Below, piece by piece: positions 30,001 through 37,096 of a stretch of 64,000 bases of DNA. The notes beneath the pieces were generated by a model. It was not told the origin of the DNA. It searched no databases and worked only from the letters and a program-made list of their open reading frames with translations. The position numbers and the translations under genes are program-made. The number at the start of each line of letters is the position of its first letter. Position 1 is the first letter of the stretch. The stretch lies in the NCBI RefSeq assembly GCF_902859875.1, contig NZ_CADIKF010000004.1, forward strand, positions 1-64,000, written 5' to 3'. Source of the DNA: Paraburkholderia solisilvae (GTDB lineage: Bacteria > Pseudomonadota > Gammaproteobacteria > Burkholderiales > Burkholderiaceae).

Positions 30001-31228
30001 GCTGTTCCTGCAGATGCGCAACGCGAACCAGGGCGTCGCGCCCGTTCCGCCGAGCGAGACCGTCGCGCAGTTCGTGCCGAACCGCTTCGCGCTGCACATC
30101 GGTACGCTCACACTGCTCAAGCGCCACTGGGAAGGCGTCGTCGTCGGTGCATCGCACGACGACCGGAAATGGCAGGCGAACATCGCATCGAACCAGGTGT
30201 CGGGTCACGTGTCCTGGCTGCCGGGCCCGACCCGCGATTCGCCCGGCACGCTGCAGGCGCGCCTCGCGCGGCTCGTGATTCCGTCGGCAACCGAAAACGA
30301 TCTGCTCGGATCGGCAATGCAGCAGCCCGCGCAGAACATGCCGACGATCGACCTCGTCGTCAACGAAGTGATCGTGCGCGGGCGCGATCTCGGGCGGCTC
30401 GAGGTCGACGCGCACAACTTCGAGGAAGACGGCGAGCCGGTCTGGCAGCTCGACAAGCTCGCCCTCAGCAACCCGGCCGCGACGCTCACCGCGACAGCGA
30501 ACTGGCGCACGCTGCGCGAATTCGGCGCGGTGACCGACGAAAACGCGCCGCGCCGCACCGTGGTCGATTTCAAGCTCGACGTGAAGAATGCCGGTGCGCT
30601 GCTCGAGCGCGCCGGCATGGCGCGCACGCTGAAAGACGGCGAAGGCACGCTGTCGGGGAATGTTGCGTGGCGCGGCGGCCCCGCCCGGATCGACTACCCG
30701 ACGCTCAACGGCAACCTGTCGGTCGACCTGCGCCACGGCCAGATTCTGAAGGTCGATCCGGGCGTCGCGAAGCTGCTCGGCGTACTGAGCCTGCAAAGCC
30801 TTGCGCGCTTCGCGACGATGAACTTTCGCGACGTGATCGGCGAAGGATTGCCGTTCACCAGCGTGACCGGCACCGGCGAAATCCACGACGGCATCGGCCG
30901 CACCGACAACTTCAAACTGGTCACCGCGCCGGCGCGCGCGGAAATGAACGGCAGCATCGACCTTGCGCACGAAACGCAGGATCTGAACGTGCGCGTGATC
31001 CCGACGGTCAGCGCGGGCGCGGGCGTGGTGGCCGCGACGATCATCAACCCGTTTCTGGGTCTCGCGGCGCTGGTCGGCGACATCGCGCTGTCGCAGTCGC
31101 TCGAGCACGCGTTCGTGCTCGACTACGCGATCACCGGTTCATGGGCGAAACCGCACGTCGAGCGGGTCCACGGCGATCGCGGTAAGATGGGCGAAGTACC
31201 CGCGGCGGACGCGGCTGTGCTCCGATGA
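27023..31228 (+). CDS. yhdP: YhdP-family large envelope protein (AsmA-like, TIGR02099 type)
   Basis: A 1401-residue protein with one N-terminal membrane segment (VVLGVALVAYFLTLLLVLGL at about residues 32-51) and a very large periplasmic part. It belongs to the AsmA-like/YhdP group, now thought to form hydrophobic grooves that carry phospholipid between inner and outer membranes. Family marks include HARLSIGRLTPHW-like start of the repeat region, the central ITISGNGHGPLADML-type segment, and the AsmA C-terminal region with MNFRDVIGEGLPF and NPFLGLAALVGDIA. Length is slightly above that of E. coli YhdP. It is divergent from glnE. The frame ends 218 nt before the amidase gene. Confidence 0.92.
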   Translation: MSERNLPADRHDAGRVRQDSGGDHVVLRHTLHVVLGVALVAYFLTLLLVLGLRYVVLPQIESFRPRIEAAISEKIHAQLSIGRLTPHWISFQPGVEVTDLTIRDRDGHVALSLPHATATVSWSSLWKLKPILSSLVVDQPDLLVERNGDGTLSVAGVQLPSGHSGNDTFSTWLLRQQAMVLRGGTLRWRDATHDVPEIALQNIRLAILNDGDEHRFALQAPADGKVLMGPLDFRAHFRNARSGAMGKPINWSGSAYVSTGPVDLPMLARYIDFPIATYAGRIDNAIWVEFAQGRILSATGELSGSDIALRVRPAQPKLDLPVARFSWTFAHEADEYTLQLHNLRAELGQPPLPDGTPVTRTLALSTLNSRFRKQSVQHGQLFSVSGDRVDLGILAEFSRALPLPRRLLNNFVRFNPRGIVSNYTIEVEREKPESGQAAVEREEASAGPIARYTFKADLQGISVAAQEPPPGLTARGHPRAGIPGVENLWGKIDANERQGSITLDTTHAAITLPGVFDDPRLTFDRLQGKGSWTVAPAIAPGNKHKAFKVDIAELTVANDDTVARASASYSNAGQGRGSLDLNAKFEHAKVSRIVRYLPTSISEKLRLYLGHGLQAGVSRGATIEIHGNLDKFPYSRDPNAGVFRIVAPFTGGRFDPTPYPPRTMKNGTPNIWPGFDGIDGVFRLKENLLRFDVDHAHYKQVAINKVTGKIDDLGNRASSLVITGNGHGPLADMLDYVDDSSLGIMSKHITQKVQADGPAALALKLTVPRAPLDPRAPRPRISVAGSITFEHNRLAMEKVPPLSQLTGKVHFTEHTAQLDNLAGRFFGGDIHANGGLQQNGAYALDVNGHVAVEAARELDLHGLAPQVLSHIQGGAPYDLSVRGAKGRLPDIAAHSDLSGLGLDFPAPFNKPVGTPMPLSVTFKPPANGDSSGLQRADLSFGPIAATYLLRGEPHTMPKVVRGAIGVNRPADLPAEGVTAAVDLDTLDADAWRALFLQMRNANQGVAPVPPSETVAQFVPNRFALHIGTLTLLKRHWEGVVVGASHDDRKWQANIASNQVSGHVSWLPGPTRDSPGTLQARLARLVIPSATENDLLGSAMQQPAQNMPTIDLVVNEVIVRGRDLGRLEVDAHNFEEDGEPVWQLDKLALSNPAATLTATANWRTLREFGAVTDENAPRRTVVDFKLDVKNAGALLERAGMARTLKDGEGTLSGNVAWRGGPARIDYPTLNGNLSVDLRHGQILKVDPGVAKLLGVLSLQSLARFATMNFRDVIGEGLPFTSVTGTGEIHDGIGRTDNFKLVTAPARAEMNGSIDLAHETQDLNVRVIPTVSAGAGVVAATIINPFLGLAALVGDIALSQSLEHAFVLDYAITGSWAKPHVERVHGDRGKMGEVPAADAAVLR

Positions 31229-31446
31229 AGGAGCAGGAGGCGCCGCACAACGGGGTGCCGCAGCGATGCCGTGTTGGCCATGCCGGCGCATTTGCTCCGC
31301 AACATGCCCGGCTGGCTCGCGGCTCGCGCGTTTTCGCCGGCATCCCGCCGCCCGACACCGCTTGCGTCGCGCAGTCTGCGCCATGACCGGCCAACGTGCG
31401 CGGCACGCGACTTGCGCCGTCCTGAAGGAAGTCTTTCGACACACTC

Positions 31447-32301
31447 ATGAGCGACCAACACGCGCCATCTTCACCTGCCGGATCGGCACCACCCGCAGCC
31501 ATCTACCGCGTTGCGGCGCTGCAAATGGTCAGTTCGCCGGAACGCGAGCGCAACCTTGCCGATGCGGAAAACCTGATCGCGCAAGCCGCCGCCGACGGCG
31601 CGCAACTCGTGCTGCTGCCCGAGTATTTCTGCTTCATGGGCTTCAAGGACACCGACAAGCTCACTGTGCGCGAGCCCTACCGCGACGGCCCGATCCAGCG
31701 CTTTCTATCGGACGCCGCGCGTCGGCATCGCGTGTGGGTAATCGGCGGCACACTGCCGCTCACCGCACCGGAACCGTCGCGCGTGCTGAATACGACACTC
31801 GTGTTCGACCCGGAAGGCCGCGAAGCCGCCCGCTACGACAAGATCCACCTGTTCAATTTTGAAAAAGGTGACGAATCGTTCGACGAAGCGCGCACGATCC
31901 GTCCCGGCGACGCGGTACGCACGTTCGAGGCGCCGTTCGGGCGGGTCGGCCTGTCGGTCTGCTACGATCTGCGCTTTCCGGAGCTGTACCGGCGCCTCGG
32001 CGACTGCGCGCTGATCGTCGTGCCGTCCGCGTTTACGTATACGACCGGCCGCGCGCATTGGGAAATGCTGCTGCGCGCGCGAGCGGTCGAAAACCAGTGC
32101 TACGTGCTCGCCGCCGCGCAAGGCGGCAAGCACGAGAACGGCCGCCGTACGTGGGGACATAGCATGCTGATCGACCCGTGGGGCGACATTCTCGATGTCC
32201 GCGAAGAAGGTGCGGGCGTTGTCGCCGGCACGATCGAGCGTGCCCGCATCGACGAAGTGCGGCAAAGCCTGCCGGCCTGGCGCCATCGGGTGCTGGGCTA
32301 G
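31447..32301 (+). CDS. Carbon-nitrogen hydrolase (Nit/omega-amidase-type)
   Basis: A 284-residue cytoplasmic amidase of the nitrilase superfamily. The Glu-Lys-Cys triad is visible in LVLLPEYFCFMG (Glu), ARYDKIHLFNF (Lys) and GLSVCYDLRFPELYR (Cys). The Nit1/Nit2 subgroup repairs or cleaves amides such as deaminated glutathione or alpha-ketoglutaramate; which substrate is used here cannot be read. It lies between yhdP and tldD, an order conserved in many beta- and gamma-proteobacteria. Confidence 0.9.
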   Translation: MSDQHAPSSPAGSAPPAAIYRVAALQMVSSPERERNLADAENLIAQAAADGAQLVLLPEYFCFMGFKDTDKLTVREPYRDGPIQRFLSDAARRHRVWVIGGTLPLTAPEPSRVLNTTLVFDPEGREAARYDKIHLFNFEKGDESFDEARTIRPGDAVRTFEAPFGRVGLSVCYDLRFPELYRRLGDCALIVVPSAFTYTTGRAHWEMLLRARAVENQCYVLAAAQGGKHENGRRTWGHSMLIDPWGDILDVREEGAGVVAGTIERARIDEVRQSLPAWRHRVLG

Positions 32302-32441
32302 CGCTGCCATGTCGTCGCGCTCGCGTACGCAATCGCATGCATTGCCGAACACTGCCACATTGAAAGCGCATCGGCCGTCACCCATATGGTTAAGCCAATG
32401 CACGCCGTCCGAACCCTTGAATCGAGCTGAGCCTACTTCGC

Positions 32442-33908
32442 ATGAACATCATCGAACCCAGCATCCGTAATCTCGCGACCGCCAAGGACGTACTCCTCAC
32501 GCCCTACGGCCTCGACGAAGCCCTGCTGACCCGCACGCTCGCCGAGATCTTCACGCATCGCGTCGACTACGCGGATCTCTATTTCCAGGCCACGCGCAGC
32601 GAAGCGTGGAGTCTCGAAGAAGGCATCGTCAAATCCGGCAGCTTCAGCATCGACCAGGGCGTCGGTGTGCGCGCCGTGTCCGGCGAGCGCACCGCGTTCG
32701 CGTACTCGGACGACCTGTCGCCCGACGCGATCCGCCAGGCGGCGATCGCCACGCGCGCGATCGCGAAGGCCGGCGGCGGCAAGCAGAAGATCAAGGCGGC
32801 GGCATCGCTCACCGGCGTCGCAGGCCGCGATCTGTACCTGCCGTCGGATCCGCTGCATTCGCTCGACGCGACCGCGAAAGTAAAGCTGCTCGAACGCGTC
32901 GAACAGATGGCGCGCAGCCGCGACCCGCGTATCACCCAGGTGATGGCCGGGCTCGCCGGCGAATACGACGTCGTGCTCGTGGCGCGCAGCGACGGTGCGC
33001 TCGCCGCGGATATCCGGCCGCTCGTGCGCGTGTCGGTGACGGTGATCGCCGAGCAGAACGGGCGCCGTGAAATCGGCACCGGCGGCGGCGGCGGCCGTTT
33101 CGACTATGGCTATTTCACCGACGCCGTGCTGTCGCGCTATGTCGACGACGCGGTGCACGCTGCGCTCGTGAACCTCGACGCGCGGCCCGCTCCGGCCGGC
33201 GCGATGACCGTCGTGCTCGGGCCCGGCTGGCCGGGCGTGCTGCTGCACGAGGCGATCGGTCACGGGCTCGAAGGCGACTTCAACCGCAAGGGCTCGTCCG
33301 CGTTCGCCGGCCGCATCGGCGAGCAGGTCGCGGCGAAGGGCGTGACCGTCGTCGACGACGGCACGCTGCCGAATCGCCGCGGGTCGCTGAATATCGACGA
33401 CGAAGGCAATGCGACGCAGTGCACGACGCTGATCGAAGACGGCATCCTGAAGGGCTACATCCAGGACACGCTGAACGCGCGCCTGATGAAGATGCCGGTG
33501 ACCGGCAACGCGCGCCGCGAATCGTATGCCGCGCTGCCGATGCCGCGCATGACCAACACGTACATGCTGAACGGCGACAAGGATCCGCAGGAAATCATCG
33601 CCTCGGTGAAGAACGGTCTCTATGCGGTGAACTTCGGCGGCGGGCAGGTCGACATCACGAACGGCAAGTTTGTGTTCTCGGCGTCCGAGGCCTACATGAT
33701 CGAGAACGGCAAGATCAGCTACCCGGTGAAGGGCGCGACGCTGATCGGCAGCGGGCCTGAGTCGCTGAAATACGTCAGCATGATCGGCAACGACATGTCG
33801 CTGGATACCGGCGTCGGCGTGTGCGGCAAGGAAGGCCAGAGCGTGCCGGTGGGCGTCGGCCAGCCGACGCTGCGCATCGACAGGATGACGGTAGGCGGGA
33901 CAGTCTGA
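32442..33908 (+). CDS. tldD: Metalloprotease TldD
   Basis: TldD, with TldE/PmbA, forms a zinc protease that trims microcin and modified peptides and degrades CcdA. The 488-residue protein carries the HEAIGHGLEGD motif (HExxxH zinc site) near residue 270, and further family segments GYIQDTLNARLM and GVCGKEGQSVPVGVGQPTLRI at the C-terminus. Its partner PmbA is not in this window. It follows the amidase gene by 140 nt. Confidence 0.95.
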   Translation: MNIIEPSIRNLATAKDVLLTPYGLDEALLTRTLAEIFTHRVDYADLYFQATRSEAWSLEEGIVKSGSFSIDQGVGVRAVSGERTAFAYSDDLSPDAIRQAAIATRAIAKAGGGKQKIKAAASLTGVAGRDLYLPSDPLHSLDATAKVKLLERVEQMARSRDPRITQVMAGLAGEYDVVLVARSDGALAADIRPLVRVSVTVIAEQNGRREIGTGGGGGRFDYGYFTDAVLSRYVDDAVHAALVNLDARPAPAGAMTVVLGPGWPGVLLHEAIGHGLEGDFNRKGSSAFAGRIGEQVAAKGVTVVDDGTLPNRRGSLNIDDEGNATQCTTLIEDGILKGYIQDTLNARLMKMPVTGNARRESYAALPMPRMTNTYMLNGDKDPQEIIASVKNGLYAVNFGGGQVDITNGKFVFSASEAYMIENGKISYPVKGATLIGSGPESLKYVSMIGNDMSLDTGVGVCGKEGQSVPVGVGQPTLRIDRMTVGGTV

Positions 33909-33920
33909 TCGCGGTCAGAA

Positions 33921-33955
33921 CGCACGCTTTCCGCAATTTTCGCGCGAAGCGTGCG
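33921..33955 (+). terminator. Hairpin after tldD, possible terminator
   Basis: CGCACGCTT (33921-33929) and AAGCGTGCG (33947-33955) form a perfect 9-bp stem 12 nt after the tldD stop. The loop is long (17 nt) and only a scattered T-rich stretch follows, so this is a weak terminator at best. Confidence 0.4.
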
Positions 33956-33983
33956 GATTTCCCGCATTTTTACCGGCTGCGGC

Positions 33984-34012
33984 TTGTCAATTGAGCTTGC
34001 CCGCGGTATAAA
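33984..34012 (+). promoter_or_regulatory. Sigma-70 promoter of the aroG leader
   Basis: TTGTCA at 33984-33989 and TATAAA at 34007-34012 are separated by 17 nt, which is near-consensus. Transcription would start around 34019, 40 nt before the leader peptide start and about 170 nt before the attenuator terminator ends. Confidence 0.75.
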
Positions 34013-34058
34013 GCCACTCAACCTTTTTTTGCACCACTCACTTCAACTTTCGCTCGTC

Positions 34059-34127
34059 ATGTCCGCCAGGTTTTATTTTTATTTCTTTTGGCATCTCAGA
34101 CCGCTGGCGGATCGAGAGGGGTGTTAG
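34059..34127 (+). CDS. Aromatic-rich leader peptide of aroG (22 residues)
   Basis: ATG 34059 to TAG 34125-34127 encodes 22 residues. Residues 5-11 read FYFYFFW: seven consecutive aromatic codons, four Phe, two Tyr and one Trp (34071-34091). Such runs are the mark of attenuator leader peptides (compare the Phe-rich PheA and Trp-rich TrpL leaders). It lies between the promoter at 33984-34012 and a terminator at 34156-34188, and immediately precedes aroG, a gene of aromatic amino acid synthesis. The Shine-Dalgarno is weak, which is the main doubt. The aromatic codons start one codon after pairing segment 1 of the attenuator. Confidence 0.8.
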   Translation: MSARFYFYFFWHLRPLADREGC

Positions 34128-34188
34128 CGCATAAAAGGCAAACCCGAAATTCCCGAAAAACCGTCAGCGAGTCTGACGGTTTTTTTTT
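34062..34188 (+). promoter_or_regulatory. Transcription attenuator of aroG with four alternative pairing segments
   Basis: Four segments can be read. Segment 1 is CCGCCAG (34063-34069), 2 is CTGGCGG (34104-34110), 3 is CCGTCAG (34161-34167) and 4 is CTGACGG (34173-34179). Segments 1 and 2 pair perfectly, extended to 8 bp by T34062-A34111. Segments 2 and 3 pair over 9 bp (34102-34110 with 34161-34169) with one G-U. Segments 3 and 4 form the terminator. A ribosome stalled on the aromatic codons (34071-34091) would cover segment 1, free segment 2 to pair with 3, and block the terminator. Rapid translation would favour 1:2 or cover 2, and 3:4 would stop transcription. The logic is textbook attenuation; the function is inferred from sequence only. 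Confidence 0.8.
34156..34188 (+). terminator. Attenuator terminator before aroG
   Basis: AAAAACCGTCAG at 34156-34167 pairs with CTGACGGTTTTT from 34173, giving a 12-bp stem around a 5-nt loop (CGAGT), followed by a run of nine T in all (34180-34188). It lies 88 nt before the aroG start, so it can only act on leader transcripts. Confidence 0.9.
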
Positions 34189-34275
34189 GCTTCCCGATTC
34201 ACAACCGGTAGTCCACAACCGGCTCCGTATATACGCAACGAACCGACACGCTACGAACCGCATCTGGAGAACAAC

Positions 34276-35349
34276 ATGCCCCCGCACAATACCGACGACG
34301 TCCGCATTCGCGAGCTCAAGGAACTCACTCCGCCGGCCCACCTGATCCGCGAATTCCCGTGCAGTGAAAAAGAATCGGACCTGATCTTCAACGCACGGCA
34401 GGCGCTGCATCGGATTCTGCACGGCATGGACGATCGCCTGATCGTGATCATCGGTCCGTGCTCGATCCACGATCCGAAAGCCGCGCTCGAGTACGCGGGA
34501 CGTCTGATCGAACAGCGCCGGCGCCTCGCGGGCGAACTCGAAATCGTGATGCGTGTGTACTTCGAGAAGCCGCGCACGACGGTCGGCTGGAAGGGGCTCA
34601 TCAACGACCCGTATCTCGACGACAGCTTCAAGATCAACGACGGCCTGCGCACCGCGCGCGAACTGCTGCTGCACATCAACGAACTCGGCCTGCCGGCGGG
34701 CACCGAATATCTCGACATGATCAGCCCGCAATACATCGCGGATCTGATTTCGTGGGGCGCCATCGGCGCACGCACGACCGAATCGCAAGTGCATCGCGAA
34801 CTGGCGTCGGGACTGTCGTGTCCGGTCGGCTTCAAGAACGGCACGGACGGCAACGTGAAGATCGCAGTCGACGCGATCAAGGCGGCATCGCAGCCGCACC
34901 ATTTCCTGTCGGTGACCAAGGGCGGCCATTCGGCGATCGTCTCGACGGCGGGCAACGAAGACTGCCACATCATTCTGCGCGGCGGCAAAACGCCGAACTA
35001 CGATGCGGACAGCGTCAACATCGCGTGCGCGGACATCGGCAAGGCGGGGCTCGCCGCGCGTCTGATGATCGATGCGAGCCACGCGAACGCCTCGAAGAAA
35101 CACGAGAACCAGATTCCGGTGTGCACGGATATCGGCCGGCAGATTGCGGGCGGCGATGAGCGGATTGTCGGCGTGATGGTCGAATCGCATCTGGTAGCAG
35201 GCCGCCAGGATCTGCAGGAAGGCTGCACATTGACCTACGGTCAGAGCATCACCGATCCGTGTATCGGTTGGGACGATAGCGTGGCGGTGCTCGAAGGACT
35301 CGCAGAATCGGTCAGACAGCGACGCATCGCACGCGGCAGTGGAAACTGA
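34276..35349 (+). CDS. aroG: 3-deoxy-7-phosphoheptulonate synthase (DAHP synthase, class I)
   Basis: AroG condenses phosphoenolpyruvate and erythrose 4-phosphate, the entry step of the shikimate pathway. The 357-residue protein has IIGPCSIHDPKAALEYA, MRVYFEKPRTTVGWKG, and the conserved LPAGTEYLDMISPQYIADL and MIDASHANASKKHENQ segments of class I enzymes. Which amino acid inhibits the enzyme cannot be told reliably. It is preceded by its own promoter, leader peptide and attenuator, and followed by a strong terminator, so it is a single-gene operon under attenuation control. Confidence 0.96.
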   Translation: MPPHNTDDVRIRELKELTPPAHLIREFPCSEKESDLIFNARQALHRILHGMDDRLIVIIGPCSIHDPKAALEYAGRLIEQRRRLAGELEIVMRVYFEKPRTTVGWKGLINDPYLDDSFKINDGLRTARELLLHINELGLPAGTEYLDMISPQYIADLISWGAIGARTTESQVHRELASGLSCPVGFKNGTDGNVKIAVDAIKAASQPHHFLSVTKGGHSAIVSTAGNEDCHIILRGGKTPNYDADSVNIACADIGKAGLAARLMIDASHANASKKHENQIPVCTDIGRQIAGGDERIVGVMVESHLVAGRQDLQEGCTLTYGQSITDPCIGWDDSVAVLEGLAESVRQRRIARGSGN

Positions 35350-35379
35350 ATAATGCGATAAGCCAGCTTCAACGCATGC

Positions 35380-35409
35380 AAAAACCCGGCCTCATGTGCC
35401 GGGTTTTTT
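35380..35409 (+). terminator. Intrinsic terminator of aroG
   Basis: AAAAACCCGGC (35380-35390) and GCCGGGTTTTT (35398-35408) form an 11-bp stem with a 7-nt loop, ending in six T. It lies 31 nt after the aroG stop codon. Confidence 0.92.
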
Positions 35410-35490
35410 ATTGTTAGCCATCCGGACGAATAGTCATTCATGTGCAACGTCTGTACCGTTGACGTTGTTCGCAGGCACGCCGAAAAAAGC

Positions 35491-35518
35491 TTGACTTGCG
35501 AAAAACAACCGGTATAAA
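35491..35518 (+). promoter_or_regulatory. Sigma-70 promoter of the HigBA-like pair
   Basis: TTGACT at 35491-35496 and TATAAA at 35513-35518 are separated by 16 nt, a strong promoter. A TTTGTACAGA sequence with a palindromic TGTACA core follows directly, at the expected position for autoregulatory binding by the antitoxin. The leader to the toxin start is about 15 nt. Confidence 0.7.
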
Positions 35519-35539
35519 ATTTTGTACAGAAGGAAGCCT

Positions 35540-35884
35540 ATGAGTCAGGAAAAAGAGATTCGCTGGGTTGGCTCCAGCTATGACGATCTTCTGGCGTTTC
35601 CAGACGAACCGCGTCGGCGAGCCGGCTTTCAGCTAGCCAAAGTGCAAGCGGGCCTCGATCCGGACCACTGGAAACCCTTCGATGGTGTCGGGGCAGGCAC
35701 GCGCGAAATTCGCATCAACGAAGCTCAGGGTGTGTTCCGCGTGATGTATGTCGCGAAATTCGTCGAAGCCATTTATGTGTTGCATTGCTTCCAGAAGCAA
35801 ACGCAGGCAACGAGTGGGCAAGACAAGGAAATCGCCGAAGCACGTTATCGTGCGGTGGCAAATCTTAGGAAGGCAGAGCAATGA
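35540..35884 (+). CDS. HigB-like toxin (phage Gp49 / RelE-superfamily, COG4679 type)
   Basis: A 114-residue protein starting MSQEKEIRWVGSSYDDL, with the AGFQLAKVQAGLDP and VGAGTREIRINEAQGVFRVMYVAKF segments typical of Gp49-like toxins, which cleave mRNA at the ribosome. GAAGGAAG lies before the ATG. The stop overlaps the antitoxin start by 4 nt (ATGA), the toxin-first order of higBA loci. GC content is lower than in the flanking core genes, which suggests horizontal acquisition. The mRNase activity is inferred from family. Confidence 0.8.
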   Translation: MSQEKEIRWVGSSYDDLLAFPDEPRRRAGFQLAKVQAGLDPDHWKPFDGVGAGTREIRINEAQGVFRVMYVAKFVEAIYVLHCFQKQTQATSGQDKEIAEARYRAVANLRKAEQ

Positions 35885-36213
35885 TGATCGATACCAAAAT
35901 TCGTCACGTCACGAAGCCGGGTGCGAACCTGTTCCTCGAACTTGGCTTCTCCGCGGAAGAATCGAAGCGCCTGCACGCTGCATCACAAAAGCAGATCAAT
36001 GACACGCGCCTGCTGAAGGAGCAGCTGATGACCGAGCTGTCGAGCTGGATCGAACAGCATCATCTGAAGCAGGCGGAAGCCGCTGAAATCCTGATGGTGT
36101 CGCGGCCGCGGGTGTCCGACGTCGTCAACAAGAAAACGGCCAAGTTTACGATCGATACACTTGTCGAAATGATGAGCCGCATCGGCAAACCGGTCAGGCT
36201 GGCTATTGGCTGA
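35881..36213 (+). CDS. HigA-like antitoxin with XRE-type helix-turn-helix
   Basis: A 110-residue protein with a C-terminal XRE helix-turn-helix: LKQAEAAEILMVSRPRVSDVVNKK at about residues 62-85 shows the usual helix, turn and recognition helix. The N-terminal half (LFLELGFSAEESKRLHAASQKQIND) would form the toxin-neutralising part. It is translationally coupled to the toxin gene and probably represses the promoter at 35491-35518. It ends about 100 nt before the convergent adenosyltransferase gene. Confidence 0.82.
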   Translation: MMIDTKIRHVTKPGANLFLELGFSAEESKRLHAASQKQINDTRLLKEQLMTELSSWIEQHHLKQAEAAEILMVSRPRVSDVVNKKTAKFTIDTLVEMMSRIGKPVRLAIG

Positions 36214-36318
36214 GAGGTCGAGAAGTCGAGAGGTTGCGCGCGAACCGTCGCGCAGGCGCGCGTCGTACAGGTTTGCCAATGCGCGCCCTGCGCGCCTTCT
36301 CGTTTACAAATTGGTGCT

Positions 36319-36879
36319 TCATCTGCCTTTTGTCGTGCGGTCGTGCTGCCATAGCACATCGTTGCCGCCATTCATTCTGTTCAGCACGCGCGCAAGCACG
36401 AATAGCAGATCCGACAAACGGTTGATATAACCACGTAAAGCCCCGCTCACGTCATGCTCCGCGCCGAGCGCCACGATCGCACGCTCCGCGCGGCGGCACA
36501 CTGTCCGGCATACGTGCGCATGCGAGGCCGCTCGGGAACCGGCGGGCAAGATGAATTCCTGCAACGGCGGCAGCGTCGCGTTGTACTCAGCCAGCCAGCC
36601 ATCGAGCCGGCGCAAATACACGTCCGTGATCATCGTGTGACCGGGCAGGCTCAGTTCACCGCCCACGTCGAACAGGTCATGTTGAATGGCCGTCAGCGCG
36701 GCACGCACATCGTCGGGGAGGCTTTCGCAAAGCAACAGGCCGATATGGGAATTCAGCTCATCAACTTCGCCGATCGCCACGATACGCATATCGTCCTTGC
36801 GCACGCGGCCGCCGTCGCCAAGACCCGTCGTGCCATCGTCGCCGGTTCGGGTCGCAATCCTGCTCAGCCGGTTACCCAT
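36319..36879 (-). CDS. ATP:cob(I)alamin adenosyltransferase, PduO type
   Basis: The enzyme transfers the adenosyl group of ATP to cob(I)alamin to make coenzyme B12. The 186-residue protein has the N-terminal IATRTGDDGTTGLGDGGRV ATP-binding motif, VDELNSHIGL, and RRAERAIVAL plus YINRLSDLLFVLAR near the C-terminus, all hallmarks of the PduO/MMAB family rather than CobA/CobO-BtuR. No other cobalamin gene is nearby. It is divergent from the FAD-linked oxidase gene. Confidence 0.93.
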   Translation of the reverse strand: MGNRLSRIATRTGDDGTTGLGDGGRVRKDDMRIVAIGEVDELNSHIGLLLCESLPDDVRAALTAIQHDLFDVGGELSLPGHTMITDVYLRRLDGWLAEYNATLPPLQEFILPAGSRAASHAHVCRTVCRRAERAIVALGAEHDVSGALRGYINRLSDLLFVLARVLNRMNGGNDVLWQHDRTTKGR

Positions 36880-37096
36880 GTGTCGCCTCTGTATCGTCAG
36901 TCGTCGCGCCAGTCATCCACGCGGTATTCATTCGAGCATCAAGTCGACCCGCCGGCAGCATGCTCACCGATCCATCGGTAAAAGCCATTATAGGTTCCGC
37001 GGCCTTTGCCCATCGATGTCCGGTGTTGGCCGCCGGGCGTTCGGCGTAAAATGGACCGAGCCCGCTACAACAAAATATGCCTTTCAGGAGATCAGC

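Noticed and set aside
28322..31108. A 928-codon minus-strand frame opposite the YhdP-type gene.
   Set aside because: Arg/Ala/His-rich composition without domain features, fully inside a well-supported gene on the other strand.
36686..37096. In-frame N-terminal extension of the FAD-linked oxidase back to 36686.
   Set aside because: It overlaps the adenosyltransferase gene in antisense and lacks family similarity; the GTG at 37097 has a good ribosome site.
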